Positions 47,451 to 61,769 of a stretch of DNA of 64,000 nucleotides are shown piece by piece. Positions within the stretch are counted from its first letter, which is position 1; the number at the start of each line of letters is the position of its first letter. The position numbers were made by a program, and so were the translations under genes. Below the pieces are notes generated by a model. It was not told where the DNA came from. It saw nothing but the letters and a program-made list of their open reading frames with translations, and did not search any database. The DNA is taken from positions 684,501 through 748,500 of the forward strand of contig CM060831.1 in assembly GCA_030762175.1 (NCBI GenBank). Direction: 5' to 3'. The DNA comes from Metallyticus violacea. Lineage: Eukaryota; Arthropoda; Insecta; Mantodea; Metallyticidae.

Positions 47451-50111
47451 ATTTTAAGTGTTCGGAATAACTTACGTGACAATCACAGCTGCGGTACCAG
47501 CTTGAACCGACCGATCGGCCGTTACGCGAGGGGTGATCCCACGAAGGAAGAATCACCATTACTATCAGATAAGAGAAATTCATGAATTCATGCTTGGAAG
47601 ACACGGAAAGTCCGTTGGTTAGAGCGTGATTCGAATCCCGGTTGTTTTTCATGTCAGATTCTTCATTTCTACACACAGATAGTGTGAAAGAACAGTTTCT
47701 ACCCATACCACAATAACCGCACAAACAGCAACAAGACAAATATCATATGCATAAAACATTAAATGGTGGAAATAGCTGTGCTAGTGTGAAGGAAACTTTA
47801 TTTTCGTTAGCTGTACCAAAGGAGAAACTTTACAATTTCTATGGAGTTTGAGAGTCATTTCTAATAACATAAAATATTATTCTAAAGTCAGTTCATAGTT
47901 TCAAATGGCATAACTTTGGCACATTTTTGGATTCTGAAAAAATAGTAACACATATTTGTTCATAAATAAATGAACTTTTATTATAACAAGAAAACAACTT
48001 TAAATATTGTTGTTCTTTCTTTTGTGCTAGTAAGTGCGTTCTTAGGAACTTATTGATTTACATTTCTGTACAAGTAACGTGGAAATCTTCTCAGAGCATT
48101 CGGATACTGTCTACTGCACGCCAAATATCGTTAAGTATTTTATAAAGTGTGACAGTTATCAATGGCAAATGTCGGGAAGGAACGGTTTTACAAACATCTC
48201 ACGTATCTATTAGTGTTCATGGTCTGCGAAGCCTGAATGGCGAAAACTCCATCTTTTCTTAATATTATTTGCAGTCACAGAACAATGAGTGAGCTTTCTA
48301 TTTTGCTCAATTTTTGAGCATCCACATTCTTTATAACATGTCATATCATTCCTTTAGCACAGACATTAAAATATGACGTCATTAAGTGTTATTCAGCATT
48401 GAAAATTTGGTAAAGTTGTCAGTTTATTTTAAAAATACGAAAATAGTATATTATATTAGTTTATTATGCTATTTGAGATTTCGTAATATCTAAGAATAAA
48501 ATAATTGTATAATAAACTTAACGCGTTTCATAAACTTATCTCTTGTGTATCAGAAATAAAAAATGGATATTAATAAAATAAAATTAATGTATATTTTATA
48601 GAAGTCAATTTCTTGTTTTATTAATCGATAAATGTTATTTAGCTCGATCTCTGTTTTATTGTTATTAGCGAAGAAATTTTAGCCTAAGCTTTGTCACCAA
48701 TATCAGAAGTAAAAAGCTAGATTCACTATAAGAGGATGAACAATTTATTACATTTTCAATAATACACAAATTAATTCTTTAATGTTATTCTATCATAATA
48801 TTCAGCTTATGATAACAACAAAAACACTTTAATGACGTAATGGTTCTAAGGTAATTTTGTGCATGCTTTATTTATTTATTTAAGTGCATACATAACAATA
48901 AAAGAGTGGCAACTCCGAAAGAGTAAAAGCTTATGTTCGGATGCAAACTCGGTTCTTTGTATTCTTATATACTGAAATTTTGTACGTGTAAATGAATAAT
49001 GTAGATATAGAAAACAATTATATTAAATACACGAGGTAAAACAATAATCTATGTAACATATGATACATAAATTAAACAATTAAACGACATGAAAAATTGA
49101 ACATTCATATTAGCAAAATGGTTATTTTGTTTACAGATATATAACCAATTGTTTAATAAGACATTTACAGGAATATACAGCGCGCGCGTGTGTGTGTGAT
49201 TGAATTTTTTAAATATATTAGAGTTAAAATAATCGAAAACTGGTTGAGTTTTGATTAGCGCATTGTGTATCCTAGGCTCGAAACATGTAAAGATCCTGCA
49301 GTAGCATGATGTATGAGTTCAGTAACTAGGAAAATTTGAAAATGTTCCGGTATTATGAAAATAAGTAAGCACAGAAGGCTTATATAAGTTTATTAGCAAT
49401 TTTGATAAAAAAAAGTTTGTAATCTTGATACCTACAAAAACTTTTATGACGAAAATTTGTGAATTTTTACCGATCTCCCTCCCCCGCCCCTAAACTTCGC
49501 AGGTTCTAGCACTGATAAGTTTCTGTAAGCTTTCATGACATTTAGTGAGTTTTTAACTATTCGTTTCATGTTTCTCTTTAAAGTCTTACCGTGCTTGAAT
49601 TTTCAACAGAGCGTTGTTTGCTATTAAAGAATGAGAAATTAGTTTATTTCGCAAAATATTTAGGCTTTATAAATTTATCTATTAAAATTTGATTTTAAAG
49701 GGCATCTAGCTCTACATAAAGACTTAAACCTTTCGGCATCGCGCAGATTGAAAATCATAAAAAGTCAAGCTTTGCCCTCCCAAATATATAAGTTGCTCGT
49801 AAGTACTAATAAATATAAAGATAAGCGATTTTGTACGCTTTTTGAAACAAAAGAATATAAAGCATCCTTAGAGAATTTTTTATCCTGGTGTTACGACATG
49901 AAAATTTTCCCTCCCAGAGATTATGGAAAATCGCAAAAAGCAAATTTCTGTGTATTACCACACACGAGATACATTTACTTGTTTTACAATAAAATATGGT
50001 TGGTGACCCACAACTCTAACTGAGATACAATTACACATTTCTCTCTAGCAATGTTGTGTACAAATACTTCTAAAGAATTAGTTTGAATTTCTTTTCATTT
50101 GATTCAGAATA

Positions 50112-50297
50112 TGCCAACGGATGGCCGAGGTCGTTAAGGCACGGTCTCGTGATCGGGAGGCCTGCAATTTGATTTCCGCCAGAACCGCACTTCCCGACTG
50201 AGATTTTCTCAATCCTCATCAAAAGTCCTTTCCCAATTTTTACTTCATCTCATGTGCTCAAGGCTTGTGATAAAACAGGTGTTAACAGTGTTTAAAA
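50112..50297 (+). mobile_element. SINE family A copy, internally deleted
   Basis: Clear head GGATGGCCGAGGTCGTTAAG with degraded B box (GCAATTTGATTTCCGCC), CTTCCCGACTGAG, then a jump past the middle body to CCTTTCCCAATTTTTACTTC and a tail with GGTGTTAACAGTGTT. Confidence 0.88.
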
Positions 50298-51180
50298 AAA
50301 TAGCATACCTTTCATAAGAAGTGTAAGCACTGGATGCCAGACACAGCGAATGAGGTTGTAGATGAACGGGCATTGTCATATTCCCAAAGTGGGGTATTTT
50401 TATAAAACTGTTTGTTCAGGTTAACTGTTAAGAATTTGACTTTGTCTAATGGATTTGCGTTTCCACCATATCCAGCTATACCTTTTGACGAGCTTTATCT
50501 CTTTAACATCAACAGAACCGAGCAGGTTGGCTGAGGTGGTAACGTTTGGGAGTTGAAATTCTGAGATTTTCCCCAATACTTTATCAAAAAGGGCAAATGC
50601 CGGGTTCTATTTCTCGGCAGCGAATTTCCATTTCAGTGTTTGCGTCTTTACATTGGAGTGAACAGTCATTCAGGAGTTGCTCAGTGGCTCCTTTACAGGC
50701 ATTGCCTTGTAAGTCCCAAAGGGTAGCCCGAATACCGGAGGAGCGTCAACAGTCAAAGGTGAAAAACATCAACTTTTAAAAACTTTCTACATGTTCGGTT
50801 ATTTTTATTGTACGGTAGGGTAAGAGAAGATGCATAATAACGAAGTAACCTTCTTTTAGAACGCAAGGTCTCCGGGACGTTACTGTGAAATATGAATTAT
50901 GTGTAATACATTAAACTTTCTTTTAATTCACTCTGTAACTCAAACTGGTTGACGATAGGAGTATAGAAGAATTTCTCAAGTCAAAAAGAGAATACTCTGT
51001 TTTTTTGCAGTTAGAGCGTTCTTGCACTCTGAAGAACTAACCTGTACTTGAATTCCCTTACGTTATTATAACATCTGTCCTGATGATGACAACAGGAGCT
51101 CATATCTAATGCAAACAACAGTTTAAGTCCTACTTCTGCACAGATTCCCATGCTGATATCAGTTACAACTGTAAGCGAAC

Positions 51181-51465
51181 ACCGCCACGGGTGGCCGAGG
51201 TCGTTAAGGCACGGACTCGTGAGCGGGAGGTCTGGGTTCGAATATCGCTAGGACCGTCCTCCCTGACTGAGGTTTTTTCCAGGTTTTCCTCAGTCCTCAT
51301 AAATGGCAAATGCCGGGGAGGTACCCTAAACTTAGGCCTGAAACGATTCCTTCCTTAAAAATACATCCTGTCCCAATATATCATTTCATTTCATGTATCA
51401 CCAGTGTCCATCGCCTGTGGTGCCTCTGTAGCAAAAACGGGCGTTAAACACATTCATTCATTCAT
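51181..51465 (+). mobile_element. SINE family A copy, best preserved
   Basis: Best match to the apparent family consensus: ACCGCCACGGGTGGCCGAGG, TCGTTAAGGCACGGACTCGT, GGGTTCGAATATCGC, CCTCCCTGACTGAGG, TCCTCATAAATGGCAAATGC, CGGGGAGGTACCCTAAACTT, TGCCTCTGTAGCAAAAACGG, then GCGTTAAACA(CATT)n. Flanked by the direct repeat AAGCGAAC (51173-51180 and 51468-51475). Low decay suggests a relatively recent insertion. Confidence 0.97.
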
Positions 51466-52019
51466 GCAAGCGAACAAGGAAGAAAAGTTGGATAAAATAC
51501 AGGTATTTCCCACGTAAATACCGGCTATCTATTGTCACTAAGGGACATCATTTTCAATATCTGTTATAACACATGTTGGTGCTTATCAGGATAAAATATA
51601 ATATAATTTTATGTTTTCAGTAATGATTGTTGAATAAACTCTATCCTACAAATTTAGAAATTTCAAAATGTAATTAATATTCAACGTTAAATACAAGAAA
51701 TTTGTATATTGTCCTCTGAAGGGTAGGAAACGGAAGTGCACCAAAATCGTTTTATTTTCCGTTATTGTTATACTCGTCCTAATAATATCTTTTTATTAAA
51801 TTTATAACTTTTTGGTACATTAAAATAAAAAATTCATCTAATCAGTCCGCATACAAACAGACAGAAGCATTCTGTGAGTTTGTGTACAAGGAATAGCTGT
51901 GTGTGTCTTACGGCGACGTAGATTTAGACGATAATACAAAAAGGATTCACCGGATGAAAACAGCTCCAGGAGAGTGGTAGTGTACAGAAAAGGAAAGTCT
52001 GGAGTCCTTTGCAAGCGTG

Positions 52020-52560
52020 TATGGCGTCATGCAGAAGAGAGTGCCACTACATCCCTATCTAATTAAAAGCACAGGACAAAGTGTATAGGGTTGAATTCGC
52101 TGTTAGCAGTTTCAAAGACTTGGTGGTAAACCATGATTTTTCCTCTTCTGATTATATAAGTCGGTACAATTGACAATATAACTTGTGACACATTGTTGGC
52201 CATAATAATATTTTTGTTCCGTTTATTTCATTGTAACTTCATTGCCTACATGGGACTTCCTTATTCTTCAGACCGAACAAATGGAAATGGATGACATTGA
52301 GTTACAGATGAAGCGCCTTCCTCAATTCGATAATCGTCTGCGAGAAGAGTTAAATCATTGAGTTCTAGGATAGTGGATTGATAGAAACGGACCTATGTCA
52401 TGGCCCGCAAGAAATTGTGATCTAACTCCATTAGACATCTTGTGGGGTTAAGTGAAAGAATTGAGAACATTGACCATGTCGAGAGAAACAACTGCAAGCG
52501 TTACTGCAGACGTTCCAAAGAGAATTAATTCAAAATATTTTTAATAAATGTCACGCAATA
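52020..52560 (+). pseudogene. DDE transposase C-terminal relic
   Basis: Plus-strand frames around 52365-52470 read a WIDRNGP then W-AR-CDLTPLDILWG sequence, matching the RWIGR-GP--WP-RSPDLTPLDFFLWG motif with the last catalytic Asp of Tc1/mariner-related transposases. VKELRTLTMSRET and a helix-like end follow to about 52560. The upstream part is weak. Stops show decay. Confidence 0.65.
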
Positions 52561-52734
52561 ATACTTTACAATAGATAATATCATGAAACCCCACTAACTC
52601 TCAGAGCTCCTGTATTAATCATTTTAAAAATAAATATAAATACTTTCTTTTAGATAATATCGGTTTTTTAAGAAAAACTTTATTTGAAATATTTTCTGAC
52701 AAGAAACTAAACTAATCTTCAAACGAAAGACTTT

Positions 52735-53488
52735 CAGGGAAGTTTGTTACCCCGCAACGGTATAAGTTTCTGAATTTTGATGCGAAGAAGTTGGTGATAT
52801 CCACTTCCACGGCTTCAATATTTTCGAAATTTCTTCCACGCAGGAAATAGGCCATGGATAAAATAGATAAATCATCTAAAGGTGCAATATTAGGACTATA
52901 CGCTGGGTGTGGTAGCGTTCCAACTCTGGATTTTTGATTTCCATGGTATGGGGTCTCGCATTATCTCGTTACAAGAGAACTCTGTTACAATTAACTAATG
53001 CTGGGTATCTCTGTCTCAAATGAATTCAAAGCGAATCACATTCCGCTCGATACATAACATTACTTTGGACCCGAACCGAGTTTGTTCAGCGATGGCTCTG
53101 AAAAGCTAACGGGGATCGAGCCACTGTTTTGAGGGTTCATCATCACACATGAGAATTCTTTGATAAATATATCATCAATGGGGTTTGTGATAAAGATGTC
53201 CACAGTACCTTGTGCCTGTTTGGATATCAATTCATGATCTACAGCTTCTGTATGGTTTTTTAAGTGTTTTAATGCGACGATGTACAGTGTCCTTCGATGC
53301 ACCAAGTTCTTCTGACAGCCTAAGACCATTTTTTTCTTCCAAAACTCTGCGTGTATTCCAGGACTTGGTAAATCTGTAACGGTTTCTTCTTTATTATTGA
53401 AACGCTGGAATCATCGTTAAGCTACATGCTCCCTAACAACAACTTCAAGCCTTGTTTCCAGCAGTGCTATAAACTTTGTTACCTCCAT
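52735..53488 (-). pseudogene. Mariner transposase relic
   Basis: A minus-strand frame can start at an ATG (53488-53486) with MEVTKFIALLETRLEVV. Later frames give NNKEETVTDLPSPG, KNGLRLSEELGASKDTVHRR (helix-turn-helix region), then LPHPAYSPNIAPLDDLSIL (third-Asp motif of the SPDLAPSDYHLF type) near 52870-52920 and a C-terminal stretch FLRGRNFENIEAVEVDI. This is the order of a mariner transposase with several stops, frame changes and deletions. The terminal inverted repeats were not located. Confidence 0.8.
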
Positions 53489-54114
53489 TTTATTAGTGTG
53501 TATTAACAACTGACAAAAACATTCAAATGTTACAAAACACGAAACCGACATTTCTTATGAGACAACCTGCCAGATTTCTACACGAAGAATAAATGGCAAA
53601 TTAAACTTGCTAGTGAAGTCCTTGTTACATTACTTCGCTGCCCTTTAGCACACCAAGCTTGCGTCAATAGTAATACTTAACTCAACAATAATGGCATACA
53701 CCAAAACCATCTATAATATATCAACCTTAATACAAAACAAATGTGGCAGCCATATTAATTGAACGAAACCCATTATGCACTATATTTTAATTTTCTTAAA
53801 TTCATTTCTCATTAATAAATGTGTATAAATATTAAAAAATTTATTTTCTAAACACGAAATACAGAAAAATTGTTTTAAATAAATAAATATGTACACGTTT
53901 TTCTAACTAAATACTAGACAAACATAACCGGGGCTCTTTTGTAAGATTGATTTCCTATCAGAAAATTTGTATAAATATGAAAAATTGTATTTATGGAAAC
54001 ACATAAAACTTGTTTAAATAAATATGTAAACATTTTTATAACTAAATACCAGCTCTAAGTAAACATACCCTGGGCTCTTTCGCAAGTGTGTATTATTTGT
54101 ATCCTATCAGAAAA

Positions 54115-54117
<3 letters not shown>

Positions 54118-54156
<39 letters not shown>
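54118..54156. repeat. (TG)n(TA)n microsatellite
   Basis: Short TG run followed by about 17 TA dinucleotides. Confidence 0.93.
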
Positions 54157-54159
<3 letters not shown>

Positions 54160-55633
54160 TTCTAAAAAGTAAACATAAAACCTGTTTAAAATAATGAACA
54201 TTGTAAACATGTTTCTAAAAAGACCAGCTTTACGCAAATATCCTCAGTTCCCATGCAAGATTGTGAGTGTGTGTTGGATAAGGTTATGTATATAAATAGA
54301 TCCAATAAGAAGTACTGAAAATATATTAAATCAGTATGCTAGGTACGAAATTTAATCTGTTTTAATATTCAGCTTTAGATATATCACAGACATATTAAAA
54401 TTATTTCAGTAAATGCATTATTAGAGGCAATAGGGTATGCATGTTTTTCTAGTTCATTTCTCACCCCTTTAGGAAATCTAAATGATGAAGTGTCACATTA
54501 GCCCAGGCACAAAACATAAACGACCCATTCTTATAAATCACACTTACTTTAAAAGAATAGAGTTATTTGAATTTCTACGAATTACCATCACACTCAGGCA
54601 AAAACTAAATTCTATGTACTTCACACGTGATTACCCAGTACCACGTGTTTACATACTATACAATGTCATTTTGTTCATTGTCGATAGTTTTATTACAGTC
54701 TGCCATTCTACATGGTCCTGCATGTACACATACCTGATATTTATTTAAGTGATGAAAAAAATAGCAATAAACGTAATCAGTTTGTATTAAATTTATGCAC
54801 ATGTGAAAGAGAATGCAGGTAATATAATCAACTTCCTGACATGCGCACTGAGAATTCAATCCCGCAAGACATCCCTATTGTGTGTACTGTGGTTCAACTG
54901 TCCTAACTATTCATTTGAAATAGCAAGCAACTGTTTATAAATACAGCCTTCTAAAGCAGTAAAACGGATAAAGTTATTTGCAAACTAAAGAATATTCATA
55001 ACATTTTATGGGAAGCTTCTCTTTCATTTTCAACATATAAAATATGGGGTGCTAAATTTAAACATGGCCCCACCAGCCTTAAAAAAGATAAAAAGTGCAA
55101 CAACCGCAGAATTAATTGAACAAATATATGGTGCGTTTATCGATGACTAACGAGGCTATAAGCATTTGAAAGTAACAATACATTATATGCAGCGGAGCAA
55201 AAGCAAAAGTTTGGAACGTTTTAACAGCAACAGAACTGACTTATAATTAGGTATGAGACCATCAAGCTCCATCTGTAAAAAAGGCTAGGACAACGTGTAA
55301 AACCATACATGGAATAATAATGTTCCAACTATATTTAAGTATTTGTGAGAAAAGTCCCGTCTTTCAGAATAAATTATGATTTTCATCAAGACAGTCGGTG
55401 TATTTGCTCTATGAATTGTATATCCAGCATACTCCCTCTGTCTGAGTACATATGCCATGTCAATTTTAAAGATCAGTGAAATAAGAATAATACGTTAAAT
55501 CCAACATTATTACTTTTTATAACAAAGATCTTCTCTAGAGTGACACCAAATAAAAATTATACGTGATATTATGCAATATAAAGTAGAGCCTAAAGAGGAA
55601 TTCTGGCTTTATATTGAGAATCAGCACTTTAAG

Positions 55634-55655
55634 AAAAAAAAAAAAAAAAAAAAAA
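55634..55655. repeat. Poly-A tract
   Basis: Run of about 21 A; produces a poly-Lys artefact in one frame. Confidence 0.88.
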
Positions 55656-55856
55656 CCAATGAAATATATTTAGTGGTATTAGCTGGAATAATACTTCTAG
55701 ACATGCAAATAAATATAATTAAAGAATTGTTAATAAAATCTGCCATCTTTTAATATATATATGTTTTAATCTCATTTTCTTTAACAGCCTTAGGCTAAAT
55801 AAAAATCTCTCTAATGGACAAAATGTAGCTTAACTCTTCATAAACATATTTTTTTT

Positions 55857-56107
55857 TGATTTGGTTTATTTACGGACGCACTTTAACATCTCAGGTTATC
55901 AGCGTCCCATTCTATTCAGGGCGTGAAGCGGCCGACAAATTTTGCTCAGAGGCTTCTTTTTTCAGGCTTGAGGTTCTTATCGTGCCGTAAATGTACGACA
56001 CGGAACCCACGGCTTTACTTCCCTTCCGAGGGAAGCCATGCTTAGGATTTTTACGCCCGAAAAAATCCATTGATCCTGGCCGGGTTTGAACCCGTGATCT
56101 TGGGTAG
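55857..56107 (-). mobile_element. SINE family B copy, head truncated
   Basis: Tail on the left (TTGGTTTATTTACGGACGCA), body and TTTTTACGCCCGAAAAAATCC, B box reversed (CCGGGTTTGAACCCG). It then stops at GATCTTGGGTAGA, lacking the A-box end. Confidence 0.93.
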
Positions 56108-56189
56108 ACGTAACTGCCATCATATCAAATACTGAGGCGTTATTCAAAAATGAAATAAATACATTGCCTATATACTGGATGCGGAAAAT

Positions 56190-56500
56190 CAATGTGCAGA
56201 AAATGTAGAGTAGAAAGGCAAAACCAAACTAAGCGTTTTGAAGATAGGAACATGGTCGCACAGGCCTATTTTACTGCATTACATGCGTCAACATTAAAAT
56301 TCGTCATGTGTGAAACTTGTTTGTGGCGTGTCAGATGTAAACAAAGCCACTCTTGCACAGTACTAGTCACTATGTGTTTGATGCAGTATTTCTACTGGAT
56401 GGTACGGAGATACCGAACGCTTGTTTAGAAATTAGACGAAACTGCACGTTTTTCAGTTGCAGCTCACCCAAACAGAACGTTTGGTGACAGATGGATCGGA
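56190..56500 (+). pseudogene. Possible transposase fragment
   Basis: Frame-shifted plus-strand sequence contains FGDRWIGRGEAAG near 56470-56510, resembling the FP-RWIGRGGP motif of Tc1/mariner-related transposases. The upstream open frame (MCRKCRVERQNQTKRFED) is Cys-rich at its start and not recognised. Weak call. Confidence 0.35.
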
Positions 56501-58384
56501 CGTGGTGAAGCAGCCGGCCTCATACGCGCATGTTTCTCACTGTGTACGAGCTCAGACAGTACCCACACATTTCATTTTGACTGGCAAATGAAGATGTTTC
56601 ATAGCGCTATGATTATACAGCGTTCCTAACCTCAAAATACTTAGTTTGGTACTGCCATCTCGCTCTGCAATTCTCTGCACCCTGTATGTAATACATTGCG
56701 AAAGATAATACATAAATTCATAGTCCTCCTTATCTGACAATCAATATTATTCATAGCCTATTTCTGTTTCAGTTAGTTATTCATATGGAATCATTGCTTG
56801 GAGCGGCATAATAAAGGTTAAACTGTCTTTTACATAAGCATGCCTATACAAATCGTTGGACATTTATTTTTATAGAATTAAGAGAATTAAAATTTGAACT
56901 AATTTTCTAAAAGAAATTACTGATATCGTGACCATTTAAAACTAATACTCACCAGACACAACATGTGCCGTTTATTTAACGAACTCAATTTTGACATCTG
57001 TACGATTAATACATGGAAGGAAATTTGAGTCAAATATCTATAACCACGATAATAAAATTAAGAACAGAGATAGATACATTTAAAATATTTCATTTTATTA
57101 ACTTATATGTACATCTAAAAACAAGATAATTCATAGGAGACTTTGAACTTTGTTGTAATGAACTAAATACTTAAGTATGTCATTCACAGAAGGTGTGCAT
57201 GTTCAGATGTACAATACGATATATGAGTGTGTACTGGGAGAAGTCAGTCGTTATGCATGTGAAGGTAGCAACTTGTAGTTCTTTGTCTGCGATGCTTTCA
57301 TTGTGTAAACTGTTCTTCAATAGTTAAAATATAGTCTTGAGGAAGTGGTATCGTATTCAAGGTAGAGAAACTGATCTCTCAATAACGAGAAACCACCGCG
57401 ACAGGAATTTCCTCATTAGTATAGTGTTTATTATTATCAGTTTCAAATACAATATTAACATTACGCACGACATTTTTCCGGTTGTGACGGCGCACTTGCG
57501 GCCCGTAACTCAAATTATCTCACTGTATAACTAACGTTAAGTTCCGTATAAACACCGACAAGATGTCTACAGGTACAAAAAACATTTATTAATCTACAAG
57601 TGAGGAGGAGAAATAATACCTTATAGGGAACATAAGGAGGGTGGATTTATAAGTACAGTAAAAAACAGAGAAAATAACACTTTTTCTCAACATAATCTGT
57701 TTTAAACTTAATGCAAAATTCCAATTTTTTCATTCCCTCAGGAAAAAAAAAAAATTGAACTTTGCATAAAACAACACAGATAATCTTTTTATTTGACAAA
57801 ACTTTCTTCCTCCTAAAGCTAATTTTTGAGGTTATAAAAGAGAAAAACAGGTCACATAGATCATCCAAATGAAATTAATATTGATGTTTACCAAACGTTA
57901 TTGATAGTCATTAATGTTAATGTACAACAAGATGCGAGCAAGGATATCACTTACACGGGTTCATGTAATGTTGGCTATACTGCGTATGCCACCAATGTAT
58001 TGTAGAGTTTCCAATTTCGCCTAGTAAATGTATATTATAATTAGGTAATACTTAATGAATTGCTTGCTCTAGAATTATTTATACCCGCAATGAAATTGTT
58101 GCATAGTAAAGTAAGGTTAGCAAAGAACAAACTTTCGAAAGTGAGAGATATATTGTCATGATCGTGATTTCAAGTAGGGGGGGGGAAGCTTTGAGCCGTT
58201 ACACAGAGCATTTTGTGTCGGAATAACACCTCGACGGAAAGGATGCAGATCATCTCTTTGGGACAACATGTGATAGAAATCTGCTGCACACAAATAAGTA
58301 AAGTCACGACTGACTAAACGATAATACTATTTTGTAATTGGTTCAGAAGACAAAAACGACTATAATGTTCCTCACCCTATGATA

Positions 58385-59100
58385 AATGCTATTAATACTA
58401 AAATGGTTCTCTTTTAAAGTTAATCAAGGTGTTAGACAGGGATGTGGTTTGTTTCCACTATTATTTGTATATAAAGTTATTCAAGAATGGCAACTATTAA
58501 ATCTCGAAAGCATTAAATTGAGTTCAAATAAGTTGATAAATACTCTGCTATTTGCTGATGACCAAGCGAAAATAACAAAGCTGAATTAAGTTTTAGAAAC
58601 CCTCAATATCAAAATCTCATTAATAAACCAAAGTGATGGCTATGGGAAGAGAGAGCAATAGAGCTAACATCGTAATAAAGGATCAGATAATAGAACAAGT
58701 GAGTAATTTTAAATATGTGGTATGTGACCTATAAATCTAATCAAGATATAACAAAATATGATACTTGGAAATTCAATGAGAAAGGAGGTCAAACTCAAAA
58801 CACATAATATTGTATCGAAACCAATGCTATTTTTTAGTAACGAGGAAAAAAGACAAAAATAAAATTCAAAAGCGCAGAAATAAGATTTAAGTGAAGTTTA
58901 TTATAAGTATCTCTAAGAGATAAAATGGAACTGAATGTATGGTACAAGAGGCAATGAACATGTCAATTGGATGTCCCCGGACAGATTACGAAAGCAAGTT
59001 TTATTAAACAAATGAAAGACGGGATGTAGGCGGAAAGAATAAAATACCTTCGACTCGGAACTGGATACACAAAATCCTTTGAAAGGCGGCTCAACGGGTA
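58385..59100 (+). pseudogene. Non-LTR retrotransposon reverse transcriptase fragment
   Basis: Plus-strand frame 58386-58589 reads KVNQGVRQGCGLFPLLFVY then KLINTLLFADDQAKI: the RQGC-LSP-LF motif and the FADD catalytic box of reverse transcriptase, with normal spacing. Further motifs follow in shifted frames: LNIKIS, a VMAM-like segment, IVIKDQIIEQVSNFKYV near 58660-58720 (thumb; family form VSNFKYLG), and KIKFKSAEIRF near 58855-58890. Truncated 5' and frameshifted, hence dead. Unlike the relic at 474-1200, the FADD box is intact, and sequence differs enough to be a separate element. Confidence 0.85.
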
Positions 59101-61769
59101 ATATTCCTAATTTGTTATTCTGTAGGATTGTCCACTGAAAAGAAGGCTGTCAAATGCGAAGTTTCAGTGGCCTATTTCCTTACATTCTATTTTCCCTGTG
59201 ACTCAAAATAATGATCATTACTAAAGACACAAATAATTATTTTTTCTTTTAAAGAATGTACGAGCAAAATAAAATAGAATGACAAAAATATCCTTACAAG
59301 CAGCTATGGAGAAAGAAAGAAACACTTGTGTACAACTAATGCAGAAGTGAAGGTAGGGAAAAGGAAGCAAACTGTGCCTGTCCGTTAAAATTTGTTGAGA
59401 AAGTGAAACCCATGTATAAAGATCATATAACCTACAAAACATGTATTTGGATGTATAAAAGCGAATCATACTGCACATAAATATACAAAGCATCTCAAAC
59501 TGCGAGGAAGTTATTTGAGTTACAGGTCGGCAGAGCGCGGCTGTTTACTGAGGAAAATGGAGGTAGAATTAGAATTTATATTGTTACTGAAACTATTGTA
59601 TACAAAATATATAATAAACATCAATCTGTGTTGAAAACGATGCCTGTATTTCATCTAACACCGTGGTTCGGAACATGTTTTTTGTTATTAAGAGATTCTG
59701 TCTCCTGTAACTTTTTAACAAATTGGTGAATATTTTCCCTACCTGAAACGCGATTGCTAGAGTCAGTTTTCACACATGTATCATACATAAAATACCCGTT
59801 CTTTAAGACTATATTTGTGTAATAAAGAACAACTAGCCCTTAAAGCAAGCACCGAGCAACACAAATACTCTCTGACAATACCTATCTCAAACTAATCACA
59901 AAGCTGCCACCTGCACATGCATTATTTGTAGTATGTAAATTTGAATCCAAATACGAAGGAAAGTGGAATGTTGATGAAGAAAAGTTTAAGGATATTTATC
60001 TTGCCTTAAATGATTGTAGCAATTAAGCTATAGTTTAATGGAAAAGAGCAATGAAGAACTTGAATAGAAATTACTGATAACTCATGTACATAAACATGTT
60101 ATATGTTCAGTCCGTATATTGACTTGCAGCTATTTACTATAATATCTTTTACTGCCTAATATTATTTTAAAAATATTATATTTGTTTATATTTCGTAAAG
60201 TTATTAAAAAGTAATTAGAATTTAACTTTGAAAATATGTGAGCCCTTTTTCTAAGACTTACTTCTATGTTGGTTACCAACTTTTAACATGCGAACTTATT
60301 TATATTCTTTGAATAGCACTAATATTTATTGTAATGGAAAGTTTAACTGAACAAGGCGTAGTGTCATCTGTTATTATTTACATCAATTAATTGAATGATC
60401 TACTACTCTAAAATCATTAGACTTTGTATTTATACAAAGCTGAGGATATCTACATCTCATTCCACGAAGTTTTATGGACTAATTTCACGTTACGTGTATT
60501 AAAACTTCGGACGTAAGAGCGGCCATTTTGTGTTGACCAAACTGCCTTCATCTTAGCAAACCACAAGGTGCGTGGCGATTAAAACGGATATGAAACAATT
60601 ATATTACAAAAAGTCTATGCCACATGTCCGTCTACTCGTCTTTTCCCACAAGGACCAAATTCTCCCAAGTATTTTGTAAGCATAAATGGCACTAAGGAAC
60701 ATTTCGACGTATGCAGCATGCTTCACCAATTCCGGCATAAAATCGCCGAGCAAAGGCACCATCAACAATAATGCTATCGCACCTATCGATTAGTTGTATG
60801 ATGCCATGCGATAAAACCCGCACCGCGCATGGTTGCTCTTTTGTCACTAAAATCTTGCGAGCTGGAACAGCAAACACATGTTTCACCCTTGCTGCCTTTT
60901 CTTTAAATGGAGGAAACACAAATGCTTGTTATATGGTGCAATTTGTAACGGAAACGTCAAAGCAGAGGGAAATATTCCCCTGAAACAGTAAACTTGCTGT
61001 GATTGCATTAAATTATAAGTGATCTTAAGGAATGCACAGAAAGAATTAAAAAATTAAAACGAAATATGAACAAAACACTTAGTAAGTGATTGCAAATTTT
61101 TATGATAAAAGTTAAGATCTCCCGCGCTTGGTCATGCTTCACGAACTGACCCACGACCTGGTTTACACTGCCCCCAATTGGGCGTTAACCAGCCTTTCCA
61201 ATTGGGCAGGAGGTAGTTGTGCCACTGTTGCACACAGGGCTCTCTACCGACAGAGCACTGCTCGGTGGTTTTGTGGTCTGCTACTGAACATTTCGATCAG
61301 CCCAGTTTGGGAAAGATGGCTTCGCTACGTGTTGTGGTCAGCACCCCCTCCCCGGCCCCAATCATTAAAATAACTATGTAGCTTCTTTCTTATCTAGAGA
61401 CCAACTCAGAAATCAGTTGCTGCACTGTGTAAAACGTTAGGGATTAGCTTCAGTTGAGAGGAATCTAAACCCGGGTGCCAATACTTTTATCTGCAAATCA
61501 ATAGCAGCCTCAACAATGTGGTTTAAAAGGATCACTCGTGTCGCTCAATGGACCTTGGGCAAGAATGTTTCCGTACTTTTAAAAGTTCCGTGAGGGACTG
61601 AGGGCAATAACAGTCTTCACTTGGTTCCGGAATTTAAGACGAAGACTCTTGACGACATTGACCCTCGAGTGACTTATAAAGATTTATTTATTAAATTTGT
61701 AATTGGGCTTTTACTCGGTGGCAATAGAGAAATAGGGAAATTACGATATTTATAGTTTATGTTTTCAAC

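Noticed and set aside
47575..47660. B-box-like GATTCGAATCCCGG as another SINE
   Set aside because: No convincing A box or second copy; a single short motif is not enough.
47386..47739. 117-codon minus-strand ORF, Cys-rich
   Set aside because: Overlaps the plus-strand transposase relic's C-terminal end and has no recognisable domain; probably a chance frame.
61128..61373. Plus-strand 81-codon ORF in a GC-richer segment
   Set aside because: No recognisable motif; sequence has some repeat-like words (CCCAATTGGG) but no second copy in this window to support a repeat call.
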